Position numbers and translations under genes: made by a program | The notes under the pieces: generated by a model | The model's input: the letters and a program-made list of their open reading frames with translations, nothing else | Database searches by the model: none | Told to the model about the DNA's origin: nothing | Shown: positions 45,832 through 54,346 of the stretch, piece after piece | How the letters are laid out: each line of letters starts with the position of its first letter | Position numbering within the stretch: position 1 is the stretch's first letter | Assembly: GCF_001761465.1 (NCBI RefSeq) | Contig: NZ_CP017479.1 | Location: forward strand, 2,542,001 to 2,606,000 | Reading direction: 5' to 3' | DNA length: 64,000 bases | DNA from: Flavobacterium gilvum | GTDB taxonomy: Bacteria > Bacteroidota > Bacteroidia > Flavobacteriales > Flavobacteriaceae

Positions 45832-48186
45832 ATGGTAGAAAATAAAAATGGTTTAAAGATTGGTAAAAGTAAGTTGCGAAATGTTATACTGTTATTGGCT
45901 TTGGTGGGCATTGTTAATAGCAATGCATCAGCTCAAACAGACCCATCTATACTACCACTGTTAAGAGAAGTGAAGGGAGTTTTACGCTGTAATATTACAT
46001 CTTATCAGGATACTAATGTTTTACAAAAAAGTGTATTCTCAAGTAAAGAATTAAATACTACTTCAGGACGCTGGACATTGCAAATGCAAAGTTCTCCTGT
46101 TGCAAAGAGTCCTAATGCAATCGATGTAAATGCAGTATTTCAGCTCAAGGAGGGAACGGCCTCAGCTTCGGCGGTGTCAGTATCGTTCGACTTTAGCCAA
46201 TGGAGTAGTAATAATTACGTATTGGTACCGGCTAGTGTTTACAATGGTAATCGCTATCGAGCCATTGGGAATGGTTATATGCCCGATTATCCAAAGGATA
46301 TGTATTATAATCCCAAGGTTCCGTTAACTATCTCGAATGATCCTCGCCTTAATGTAGATAAGGGGAAGGCATCATTGATTGAATTACAAACAACCAATGC
46401 TAGCACCCCTGCCATGTGTTTTTTCTCTCCAAAGGAAAAGAAAGGGTTTATTGTACTAACGAATCAACAGACAAGGTTTGGTAACAACGGATTATCAATC
46501 GTAGAAAATGCGAAGCAGGATAGTTGTTCCTTTCAAATTTCGGCTCCTTCCATGCGCAAGATGGCTACCGGCTTTGGCGATTTTCATGCAAGCGGGGATC
46601 GTGCTCCTGACTGGAAGGCCGGGGATGAATTGTCATTACAGTTTCGTGTGTACGTATTCCCTGCTAACGATATTCCGGATTTGCTTAAAAAATTCATTGA
46701 AGTTCGTAAAAGTTTTACTGGTTCTAATGAACCACGTAATCAACTCCCAATGAGTAAACAGTTTGAGGTAAGTACTGCCATTGCTCGCAATAATTGGTAT
46801 GAGAATTCCACTGTGAATTTTTATAGAACGGGGAACAGTAATGATTTTCGATTAGGTTGGGTGGCTGGCATGATGAATACCTATCCGATGCTTGTTTTAA
46901 ATGAGGAAAAAGAAACGAATAGGGTTGAAAAAGAACTTGATTTTGTTGTGAATAAACTGCAAGGAAAAAGTGGATTCTTTTATGGAGGAATCACCGGAGG
47001 TGGAAAAATTATTCCTGACAAGATGAGTAAAGATTATCCGGCTATTCAGGCAATGGTAAGGGTAAATAGTGATGTATTGCTTTGGTTCATGAAGCACTTT
47101 ATGCTGTTAAAGGCTCAGGGTAAATCCTCTTTTATTAAACCCGAATGGGAAAATGCAGCAAAGAAATTAGCACAAGCATTTGTCGTTACCTGGAATAAAT
47201 ATGGCGAGTTTGGACAATACATCGTGCCCGAAACAGGGGAAATTGCTGTTTTTAACTCAACAGGCGGCGCTATTGCGCCGGGTGGACTTGCATTGGCTGC
47301 AAAATATTTTAATGAACCTTCTTTTTTAAACGTTGCAAAAGCTTCAGCCGATTATTATTATCAAAGGGATGTTGTGAAGCAAGGACTTACTGGAGGTCAT
47401 TGTGAGGACATTTCCCAGGATGCGGACTCCGAATCTGCTTTTGGCTTTTTGGAATCATTAATGGCGTTATATTATACTACTAATGATGTTCAATGGTTAA
47501 AGAAAGCTGAAGTTCAAGCTGCTCTTTGTTCTACATGGACCTTATCTTATGATCCAATTTTTCCTAAAAACTCTGCGATAGCCAAACTTGGTTGTCACAT
47601 GGCTGGCGCTGTATGGGCTAGTATTCAAAATAAGCATGCCGCTCCAGGTATTTGTACCGCATCGGGCGATTATTTATTCAAACTTTATAGAGCAACGGGT
47701 AATAAGCTTTATGCTGATTTGATTAACGATATTCAGCATGCTAGCGCTGAAGCAACTAACATGCCCAATCATATTACAACAAACAATCTTATAGGTTCTT
47801 CAATGGAACGCATCCAACCTTCTGATGCAGAAGGAAGAGGAAGTATAGGCAATTTTATTAATACAAGAAACACGTGGACGGAGACGAATGGTATTTTGAT
47901 GGCTATGGAGTTGCCTGGTATTTATTTGCAAACAGATACTAGAAAATTACAAATATTTGATCATGTGGAAGCAAAGATCGTTAAGTCCTCTGCTGCAGGT
48001 GTTGTGTTGGCTATATCCAATAAAACCATTTATGATGCTTCGGTTACATTATTTGCTGAAACCAGTAAAGATGCAAGTAGAGTAATGGACTATACAAGTT
48101 TTCTGAATTGGCCAAAGCTTGAAGTGAAAGCTGGGGGAAATATAAGCGTATTGGTTGCTAAAAACGGTAAAGTAACGTTGTTATAG
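45832..48186 (+). CDS. Uncharacterised secreted protein, twin B (paralogue of 40846-43176)
   Basis: 784 residues with a signal peptide (RNVILLLALVGIVNSNASAQ) after a longer polar start. Same architecture as twin A: N-terminal beta part with YNGNRYRAIGNGYMPDYPKD and GFIVLTNQQTRFGNNG, central helical part with PETGEIAVFNSTGGAIAPGGLA, HCEDISQDADSESAFGFLES and AAPGICTASGDYLFKLYRATG, and a short beta end. Long blocks are near-identical to twin A; the N-terminal 60 residues and several loops differ (for example TGHSGD in A against GGHCED in B), as expected if the two attack different linkages or anomers of one glycan. 50 bases past the GH67N-like gene. Confidence 0.8.
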   Translation: MVENKNGLKIGKSKLRNVILLLALVGIVNSNASAQTDPSILPLLREVKGVLRCNITSYQDTNVLQKSVFSSKELNTTSGRWTLQMQSSPVAKSPNAIDVNAVFQLKEGTASASAVSVSFDFSQWSSNNYVLVPASVYNGNRYRAIGNGYMPDYPKDMYYNPKVPLTISNDPRLNVDKGKASLIELQTTNASTPAMCFFSPKEKKGFIVLTNQQTRFGNNGLSIVENAKQDSCSFQISAPSMRKMATGFGDFHASGDRAPDWKAGDELSLQFRVYVFPANDIPDLLKKFIEVRKSFTGSNEPRNQLPMSKQFEVSTAIARNNWYENSTVNFYRTGNSNDFRLGWVAGMMNTYPMLVLNEEKETNRVEKELDFVVNKLQGKSGFFYGGITGGGKIIPDKMSKDYPAIQAMVRVNSDVLLWFMKHFMLLKAQGKSSFIKPEWENAAKKLAQAFVVTWNKYGEFGQYIVPETGEIAVFNSTGGAIAPGGLALAAKYFNEPSFLNVAKASADYYYQRDVVKQGLTGGHCEDISQDADSESAFGFLESLMALYYTTNDVQWLKKAEVQAALCSTWTLSYDPIFPKNSAIAKLGCHMAGAVWASIQNKHAAPGICTASGDYLFKLYRATGNKLYADLINDIQHASAEATNMPNHITTNNLIGSSMERIQPSDAEGRGSIGNFINTRNTWTETNGILMAMELPGIYLQTDTRKLQIFDHVEAKIVKSSAAGVVLAISNKTIYDASVTLFAETSKDASRVMDYTSFLNWPKLEVKAGGNISVLVAKNGKVTLL

Positions 48187-48289
48187 CAGTCAAAAACAAC
48201 GACAGTTATTCATCAAGGCCTTTATTAAAAGCTTAATGATAGAAATTTTAAAAACACAAACTAATATATTTAATTAAAGACAAAATACA

Positions 48290-50440
48290 ATGAAAAAAAG
48301 CACTTTATTTATTTTATTCCTATTAGGTATAAATAATTTTTATGGTCAAAATAGGAGTGACAAAGAAGCTTTACAAATAGCAAATGATTTATTGTCAAAA
48401 ATGACGTTGTCTGAAAAAGTATTATTGATTCACGGTGATCATATATACAGTTCTCCCGGATTAGAAAGATTGGGTATTCCACGATTTTACCCTAGTGATG
48501 GTCCTTGTTCAATACGACCTGAATTAACGGACAAAGGAGAATATCTTCATGCCGGAGATACGATAGATTGTGCAACGGCATTTCCTACATTGTCTGCATT
48601 ATCTGCAACTTGGAATCCTCAACTGGCAAATCAGTTTGGTGATGCAATATCCAGCGAACTCAGAGCTCGAGGAAAGGATATGTACCTTGGGCCGGGAGTG
48701 AATATTATGCGAACTCCTATATGTGGTCGCAATTTCGAATACATGGGAGAAGATCCTTTCCTGACTTCGTCTATGGCAGTTCCTCTAGTTAAGGGTGTGC
48801 AGAAAAATAATGTGTCGGCTTGTATTAAGCATTTTGCCTTAAATAACCAGGAGTTGGAGCGATTCTCTGTGAATGTAGTAGCCAGCGAGCGGGCACTACA
48901 TGAAATTTATTTCCCAGCCTTTGAGGCAGCTGTTAAAAAGGGAGGAACATTGGGCTTGATGGGAGCATACAATAAGATCAATGGTGATTGGTGTTGTGAA
49001 AGTGACTTCCTTTTAAACAAAACCCTAAAGCAGGATTGGGGCTATAAAGGTGTAGTAATAAGCGATTGGGGAGCTGTTCATTCATTGATAAAGGCAGTTC
49101 AGGCAGGGTGTGATTATGAATCAGGTAACTCAAGTCATTATGGCCACATTGAAAAGGCTATAAATGAAGGTAAATTGTCCGTTTCGGATGTAGATGAGAA
49201 AACAAGAAGGCTGTTATGGGTGTTTGCCAAAATCCGTATGGTTGGTCCAGGTTCTGAGCAAAGAGAAAAGGGGAAATTGCGTACTGAGAGCCACAAAATG
49301 GTGGCCAGAAAAATTGCAGAAGAATCGATTGTTCTATTGAAGAACGACGAACAAATTCTACCGTTAGACAAAAATAAAATTTCAAAACTCCTCATTGTTG
49401 GAAAAATAGCTAATGCTAGATTGACGATAGATGTTAATACAAAAGGACCTTGCGATCTTTTAACCGGTGGTGGTAGTGGCGAAGCAAAACCATTATATGA
49501 AATAACACCTTTAGAAGGAATTAAACGTTACCTATCTACTTCTGCAAATGTAGAGTATATAGAGTCGGCCAACTATAGTGATGCAAGTTTTATACAAAAA
49601 GTAAAAACAGCCGATGTTGTTATCGCTTTTACAGGAAATACCCATGCTGAAGAACAAGAAGGTCAGGATCGAAAAGACATTACCCTCCCTGAGGGACAGG
49701 ATGAAATGGTGAAAGCTGTTCTTGCAATACAACCTAAGGCAGTTATTATCAATCAGAGTGGTGCTCCGGTAGCTATGCCATGGTCAAATCAAGCAAAAGC
49801 AATCGTGCAAAATTGGTTTAACGGCCAAGAAAATGGAAATGCGCTAGCTCGAGTTATTTTCGGAGATGTGAATCCATCAGGAAAATTAAGCAGTACTTTC
49901 CCAAAACAGCTGTCTGATGTTGCCTGTCACTCATTAGATGCTTATAAGGCCGTAAGCGAAAATTATAAAGAAGACATTTTGGTAGGTTATCGTTGGTATG
50001 ACAAGCAAAATATTGATCCTCTTTTTGCTTTTGGGCATGGTTTGTCGTATGCTAAATTTCAATATGGGAAAATTAAAATTACGCAATTAAAAAAAGGTAA
50101 CACTATTAAAGTTATTATTCCTGTTAAAAACATAAGTAACAGAGCGGGCGCAGAAGTAGTACAGTTATATATCCATGAAAATACTCCTTCAGTTTTAAGA
50201 CCGAATCAAGAATTGAAGGGCTTTCAGAAAGTACAAATAGCTGCAAATGAAACTAAAGAAGTGGTGTTGTATTTAACCGCAAAAGATTTTTCTTATTGGA
50301 GCGAAACAGCACATGATTGGAAATATGATTTTGGAAATTATGAAATTAAAGTAGGATCATCTTCCCGTGATATTAGGGTTAACAAAAAGATTGTTTTAGA
50401 AAAAGACTTTGCAATCAAATTACCGACAAGTGGGTTGTAA
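48290..50440 (+). CDS. Glycoside hydrolase family 3 (beta-glucosidase/beta-xylosidase type)
   Basis: 716 residues, exported (signal peptide ends NNFYGQ, residue 20). The GH3 N-terminal barrel has GIPRFYPSDGPCSIR, GPGVNIMRTPICGRNFEYMGEDP, CIKHFALNNQELERF and the nucleophile D259 in VISDWGAVH. The C-terminal alpha/beta sandwich shows GNTHAEEQEGQDRKDITLPEGQ, where the usual acid/base Glu lies, and VIFGDVNPSGKLSSTFPKQ; a fibronectin III-like domain closes the protein (VVQLYIHENTPSV). Complete and of normal length. Last enzyme of the PUL, likely to release terminal beta-linked glucose or xylose. Confidence 0.93.
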   Translation: MKKSTLFILFLLGINNFYGQNRSDKEALQIANDLLSKMTLSEKVLLIHGDHIYSSPGLERLGIPRFYPSDGPCSIRPELTDKGEYLHAGDTIDCATAFPTLSALSATWNPQLANQFGDAISSELRARGKDMYLGPGVNIMRTPICGRNFEYMGEDPFLTSSMAVPLVKGVQKNNVSACIKHFALNNQELERFSVNVVASERALHEIYFPAFEAAVKKGGTLGLMGAYNKINGDWCCESDFLLNKTLKQDWGYKGVVISDWGAVHSLIKAVQAGCDYESGNSSHYGHIEKAINEGKLSVSDVDEKTRRLLWVFAKIRMVGPGSEQREKGKLRTESHKMVARKIAEESIVLLKNDEQILPLDKNKISKLLIVGKIANARLTIDVNTKGPCDLLTGGGSGEAKPLYEITPLEGIKRYLSTSANVEYIESANYSDASFIQKVKTADVVIAFTGNTHAEEQEGQDRKDITLPEGQDEMVKAVLAIQPKAVIINQSGAPVAMPWSNQAKAIVQNWFNGQENGNALARVIFGDVNPSGKLSSTFPKQLSDVACHSLDAYKAVSENYKEDILVGYRWYDKQNIDPLFAFGHGLSYAKFQYGKIKITQLKKGNTIKVIIPVKNISNRAGAEVVQLYIHENTPSVLRPNQELKGFQKVQIAANETKEVVLYLTAKDFSYWSETAHDWKYDFGNYEIKVGSSSRDIRVNKKIVLEKDFAIKLPTSGL

Positions 50441-50524
50441 TGAATTTATATGTGAATATAGCTCTGGATAAATTAGGATTAACAAGTCTTTTGATGCGTC
50501 GTAGAAATGCGATAGCTGGTGATT

Positions 50525-50556
50525 AGACTTAACAGGTTTTAAAATCTGTTAGGTCT
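50525..50556. repeat. Palindrome of the AGACTTAACAG family after the GH3 gene
   Basis: AGACTTAACAG (50525-50535) and CTGTTAGGTCT (50546-50556) pair at 10 of 11 positions, the odd one being a G-U pair; the spacer GTTTTAAAAT is itself nearly palindromic. No T-tract. It lies 85 bases past the GH3 stop and directly before the recombinase remnant. Confidence 0.6.
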
Positions 50557-50593
50557 CCGCTGGAAACTCAAAAGTTGTAAATCCAATCCTTGA

Positions 50594-51094
50594 ATTGCTT
50601 CACTTCGGTATTCGACACAGCTTGAAGATATTGAAACTGGGAAAAAATCAAACCAATGTAGATATTTTGAAGAAAAATTATTCGATAGGCTAGTAATTGC
50701 AAACATTATCAAAGAAAACACAAAAGAAAGCCAAGGGGAAAAGCAGAGGGTTATTTCAGAACTAAAGGAATGTGAAAAACGTCTATCCTATATTAGAGAT
50801 CTCTTGGCCTCTCAACAATTGGGTGTAAAAGATTATAATGAAATGAAAGAGGATTATGATATTAGAATAAATAGATTGAACTTAAAATTATCAGCTTTAA
50901 ACGAAGATCAAGTAGATTTAAAAGATTTGCTTAATGTTGGAATCAAAAACTTGTTAAAGCTTGATAAATGTTTGGATACGGAAGATTTGACGAAGTCTAG
51001 AGGGTTGATTGGTTCGATTTTTCTTGAAAATTTTGCAATTCAAGGAAATGATTTTCGAACCACTAGAATAAATGAAGTTGTGAATATTATTTAA
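50594..51094 (+). pseudogene. Serine site-specific recombinase remnant (C-terminal part only)
   Basis: An open frame without a proper start runs from a stop codon at 50591 to TAA at 51094, about 166 residues. The text YFEEKLFDRLVIANIIKE, a long charged coiled coil (KQRVISELKECEKRLSYIRD, DYDIRINRLNLKLSALNE) and the tail RGLIGSIFLENFAIQGNDF are like the coiled-coil and C-terminal region of large serine recombinases (resolvase plus zinc-ribbon type). The catalytic resolvase domain and its serine are absent from the 150 bases upstream. I read this as the fossil of an integrated element at the PUL border. A TTG at 50804 could start a 96-residue peptide, but no role is known for such a piece. Confidence 0.6.
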
Positions 51095-51121
51095 TTAAGA
51101 AGAAATTAGATCCAAATAAAA

Positions 51122-51156
51122 ATGGGACAAAGAAGGATATTTCTTCTTTGTCCCAT
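51122..51156 (+). terminator. Strong hairpin after the recombinase remnant
   Basis: ATGGGACAAAGAAG (51122-51135) and CTTCTTTGTCCCAT (51143-51156) pair perfectly over 14 bp with a 7-base loop. The second arm runs into a smaller hairpin CATAAGGT/ACCTTATG (from 51154). A T-tract is missing, so terminator function is uncertain; it may belong to the end structure of the lost element. Confidence 0.5.
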
Positions 51157-51194
51157 AAGGTGAACCTTATGATTTGCAATCCGCGTTCACAAAG

Positions 51195-51335
51195 TTAAGG
51201 TTTTTTGAAAGGTAAGGCATTTACCATTTGCCCAACTTTACGGCCTTGTATCACTCCTTCTTCTCCACAAAATATGAAAATGGTTCCACCACTCACTCTT
51301 GCCTCGACCTCGTCTAACACAATTAAAATAGTCAC
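51195..51335 (-). CDS. Doubtful 46-residue frame overlapping the haloperoxidase stop
   Basis: A GTG at 51335 overlaps the stop codon of the haloperoxidase-like gene as GTGA, the arrangement of translational coupling. The frame reads VTILIVLDEVEARVSGG, then TIFIFCGEEGVIQGRKV and ends in LPFKKP. No family is recognised. It may be a real coupled small gene, the end of a broken gene, or chance. Confidence 0.15.
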   Translation of the reverse strand: MTILIVLDEVEARVSGGTIFIFCGEEGVIQGRKVGQMVNALPFKKP

Positions 51336-52723
51336 TCTTTGTTTTCCCTGAATTGATGATTGAATACATAGTTGGCAATTTGTTTTCCCATTTCTTCTCC
51401 ATCCGAAACGGATTTTCTAAAATCCCAACCATTATAGACTGTACTGAGCGAATTGGCTCTAGCCGCCTGTGAAAAGCTTGAATAATGAAAAGAGGGTTTG
51501 GGTTCTGTTACACCTGGGTTTATACTGGTAGATGTAATATCAATAGAAGTTTCATCAGTGCCGAGGAATAACCGCAATATTTCGGCTGTTGTGCCGCCAA
51601 AAGCTGCAAAGCCATTTGGATAACCAGGTACTGGCGGTGTAGCAGAAGTAGGGCTTTCCGAATATACTGGCAGCCAGTTGGCGTCTCCTTGTGTATTGGG
51701 ATTGCCATCGGTGTCAGCCCAGCGAACAGCAGTCTCCGGTCTCCATGAATAGTAGTAATAGCTGGCATTAAATTGTGAATTGATACTTTCCGCTATGCAC
51801 ACATGTATAAGAGCAAACAAGCGAGCCGTTTTCCACGCATCGAGTTTTTTAGTTGCAATGGCATTTGTTGCTATAATGTTCCAAAGGATTGACGGCCTGT
51901 TCTCACTCCAGAATTTTCCCATTTTTTCTTCCTCAGCAGTACGGATGCCACCTACTCTGGCTCCCTTTGTTTTCACTTCATTGAAATCAGTTGTGTATTC
52001 ATTTGAATTGACGGCATAAGGACCTCCGGGTCTAAACTGCGAATTGCTTTCAATAACATAAGGTTTATTTACTGTACCCCAGTTATAAAGTATTCTAAAA
52101 GGTGACAGCGCTGTTGTGGGTACATAATTCAAGGCAGTAACCGTTGAACGATATTCGCCAGGATTGATGCCATTGGCTGGTATGGGCGAAGCAAGAATAA
52201 TTTTTGTAAATCCATCATCGGCACGGTTGGCAATGATAGCTTGGGCTGATTTTTTACCAAGAGCTATACCTAAATTTTTACTTTCTCCATCGGGGATGGT
52301 CGCTAGACTTTCAGAGTACCATGAATCGACTTGAGAACTTCCCCGACCCAATAATGTAATGGCCCAATAGGCTGCGCTGGCAACTGTTGCATCAGGGTCA
52401 GCAAATTGTTCTTTTTCATTCATGGCAAAGCGTTCATACTTTGGCTTAATACTATTCAGCGCATCGTGTACGGAAATTTCAATTATGGCAAAAAGACGAG
52501 TACGAGTGGGTTGCTGTATTGGATTGCTAAGGACAGTTTCTGTTATTTTGTTCCAATACAAGACCATCTTGTTGTCTACAAAACCGTGTTCCTTAACGAC
52601 TTTTTTAGTTAAATTGGAAGTATTTATTTCGTCATTGTTAATAGGTAAATCTTCTTTTGCACAGGAAGTAACCAACAAAAAAAGAATAAAGTACGTTGTT
52701 ACTTGTTTTATGTGATTTTTCAT
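51332..52723 (-). CDS. Vanadium-haloperoxidase-like (PAP2 superfamily) lipoprotein lacking key histidines
   Basis: 463 residues. Lipobox LLVTSCAKE, lipid on C21, so membrane-anchored outside the cytosol. The family fold is visible: VHDALNSIKPKYERF (about 86), ARLFALIHVCIAESIN (about 300), SWRPETAVRWADTDG (about 326, oxyanion-binding basic residues) and SFSQAARANS. However, the motif normally PSGH is P369-N-G-F372, and the normal GGxHF/W motif is N431-G-W-D434-F. The two histidines that serve as catalytic base and vanadate/phosphate ligand are therefore absent. Probably a non-catalytic or repurposed member. It stands alone between two broken genes. Confidence 0.8.
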   Translation of the reverse strand: MKNHIKQVTTYFILFLLVTSCAKEDLPINNDEINTSNLTKKVVKEHGFVDNKMVLYWNKITETVLSNPIQQPTRTRLFAIIEISVHDALNSIKPKYERFAMNEKEQFADPDATVASAAYWAITLLGRGSSQVDSWYSESLATIPDGESKNLGIALGKKSAQAIIANRADDGFTKIILASPIPANGINPGEYRSTVTALNYVPTTALSPFRILYNWGTVNKPYVIESNSQFRPGGPYAVNSNEYTTDFNEVKTKGARVGGIRTAEEEKMGKFWSENRPSILWNIIATNAIATKKLDAWKTARLFALIHVCIAESINSQFNASYYYYSWRPETAVRWADTDGNPNTQGDANWLPVYSESPTSATPPVPGYPNGFAAFGGTTAEILRLFLGTDETSIDITSTSINPGVTEPKPSFHYSSFSQAARANSLSTVYNGWDFRKSVSDGEEMGKQIANYVFNHQFRENKE

Positions 52724-53011
52724 GATTGTTTATTTTAAAATTGAAATGCATTATTTATAGGATAGGCGAAGGTGTACCATGTACAAAATCGCTTTTATTA
52801 TTTATGTATTTCCAGAAGCCAGTTATAGAAATTATTCTATTTAGTTGAGTAACTTCCAGTTTTTATTTTAAATATGGTTGGGAATAAGTATCACTAAATA
52901 CAGGTTTTGAAAGTAAATAATCTTAAGTGATCATTGGCTCAACAAAAATGAGTTTCCAATTATAAAATCCATAAATCATGATTTTGAAGAATGGCAGGAA
53001 GAAATCGATAT

Positions 53012-53535
53012 TTACAGGTGACCAGTGTTTTTCCCATTTATAGGTTCTGAGGTAACTGAACCAGGAGGTGTCATATAATCTTCGGGCAAATAACTAGAAG
53101 AATGGTAGTCATTAAATAGTGCATTGGTACTTGAGCACCTGGAGGTGGGCGGTTACGAGGATTCCAATTCAATCCTATGTAATCAAAAGGAATGATTTGT
53201 TTTGCTTTAAGATACAATGGGGTAATAATCGTTGAGCTATGACTATTTTCAGGAGGTCTCTCTAATGTTTTAGGTGTTATTGCAATGCCAATTTCAACAG
53301 GCATTCCAGTTTCTTTTTTTACATTAATCCAAGAACGGATACTGTCATTTTCTATGGCAACGTTAGATCCTTTAAATAGGTTGACAACCTTGTTTGGATT
53401 AATTTTAGCAGTAAGGGATTGTGGCGCATCAATTAGTAAATTACTATCAATCATTTCACCCTGATTATAAGAAAAAAAGCAAAAAAGTAAATCTAAAACA
53501 ATGTTTTTTTGGGACAATCTAAACGAATTCTCCAT
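53012..53535 (-). pseudogene. DUF5602 (TTHB210-like) protein gene with a frameshift
   Basis: The frame from ATG 53535 reads SWINVKKETGMPVEIGIAIT, IPFDYIGLNWNPRNRPPPGAQVP and then turns to a short odd tail ending at 53071. DUF5602 proteins continue after the PPG motif with a HxDxH-type and PEDY-type segment. Exactly such a continuation, FNDYHSSSYLPEDYMTPPGS and GKNTGHL with a TAA at 53012, is present in the next frame, starting at the TATTTAATG stretch near 53113. One lost base there restores it. The N-terminus (VLDLLFCFFSYNQGEM) is also a poor signal peptide, so further damage is likely. Confidence 0.6.
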
Positions 53536-54346
53536 GGCTAAAAAAAATTAAATTGTTTTTAATGCCAATTAGAAACAAAAAATAATCCAATCGTACTTCG
53601 TCTCCAAAGGAGAGTGTTGGGGCTGCGGTTAAACTAAAAATCTAAAATATATTTCTAGTTGGTACAATATACTGAAATGTGAATATTCGGGGAGAAAAAA
53701 TGAAAGTCAAAATTACAATATTTTATGTAACATGTCTGATAATCAATTGTTTTATTATTATTGTTAAATGCTTTTAATGTTTGATTTTTTTTAAATGGAG
53801 TTTATGTGTACGGGGTTTAGTACAAGATATTGTAAATGTGTGTTATAGGGTTTCATCTTTCATATTTCTGATGATAAAGTTTGGTGTTTTACGTTTCTAT
53901 TTTCGATTCCGACGCAGATTCTTTTAGATGGAGGGTTTTTAAATATCGGTTTTGTGTGTTTTGTAAAAGTGCGGGATTTGTTAGGTAGGAGTAAATATCA
54001 ATAATATTAACCACCCAATTCCAATTTCCAATGACCATTAAATTTAGATTGTAGTTAATGATTCAATCGCAATGTTTGATTTTAAAAGCAATAAATGTAC
54101 TTTTAAAAAAGGAATGACTACTGATATGTACTGGTCTGTTGAAACTGGGAAAGGGGGGGGCAATTAGACCGGTTTTTCTACTTAAAAGACAAAATGAAAT
54201 TTAAAAATAAAATGGAAAAGTTATAACTGATTTAATTTTTAGCTTGTTTTGTATCTTTGGTTCCAAATAATGATAATTAATCTTCATTGTTCATGCTTTA
54301 GCTGTTTAGATTAATTAAAATTTTGAACTAAGAATTAAATAACCCA
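53536..54346. other. 810-base gap upstream of the HTCS gene
   Basis: No gene is firmly supported. A 25-residue hydrophobic frame at 53700-53777 (MKVKITIFYVTCLIINCFII, then IVKCF) has a GGGGAG stretch just upstream, rare in this AT-rich, SD-poor genome, but nothing else speaks for it. A G8 tract lies at 54153-54160. The right end holds the HTCS promoter. The remainder is AT-rich DNA without visible structure. Confidence 0.5.
54252..54259 (+). promoter_or_regulatory. Putative -7 box TATCTTTG for the HTCS gene
   Basis: TATCTTTG fits TAnnTTTG and lies 87 bases before the ATG at 54347. There is no well-spaced -33 element, so confidence is limited. Confidence 0.4.

Noticed and set aside
50539..50721. 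60-residue minus-strand frame
   Set aside because: Antisense to the recombinase remnant and overlapping the palindrome; no sign of a protein.
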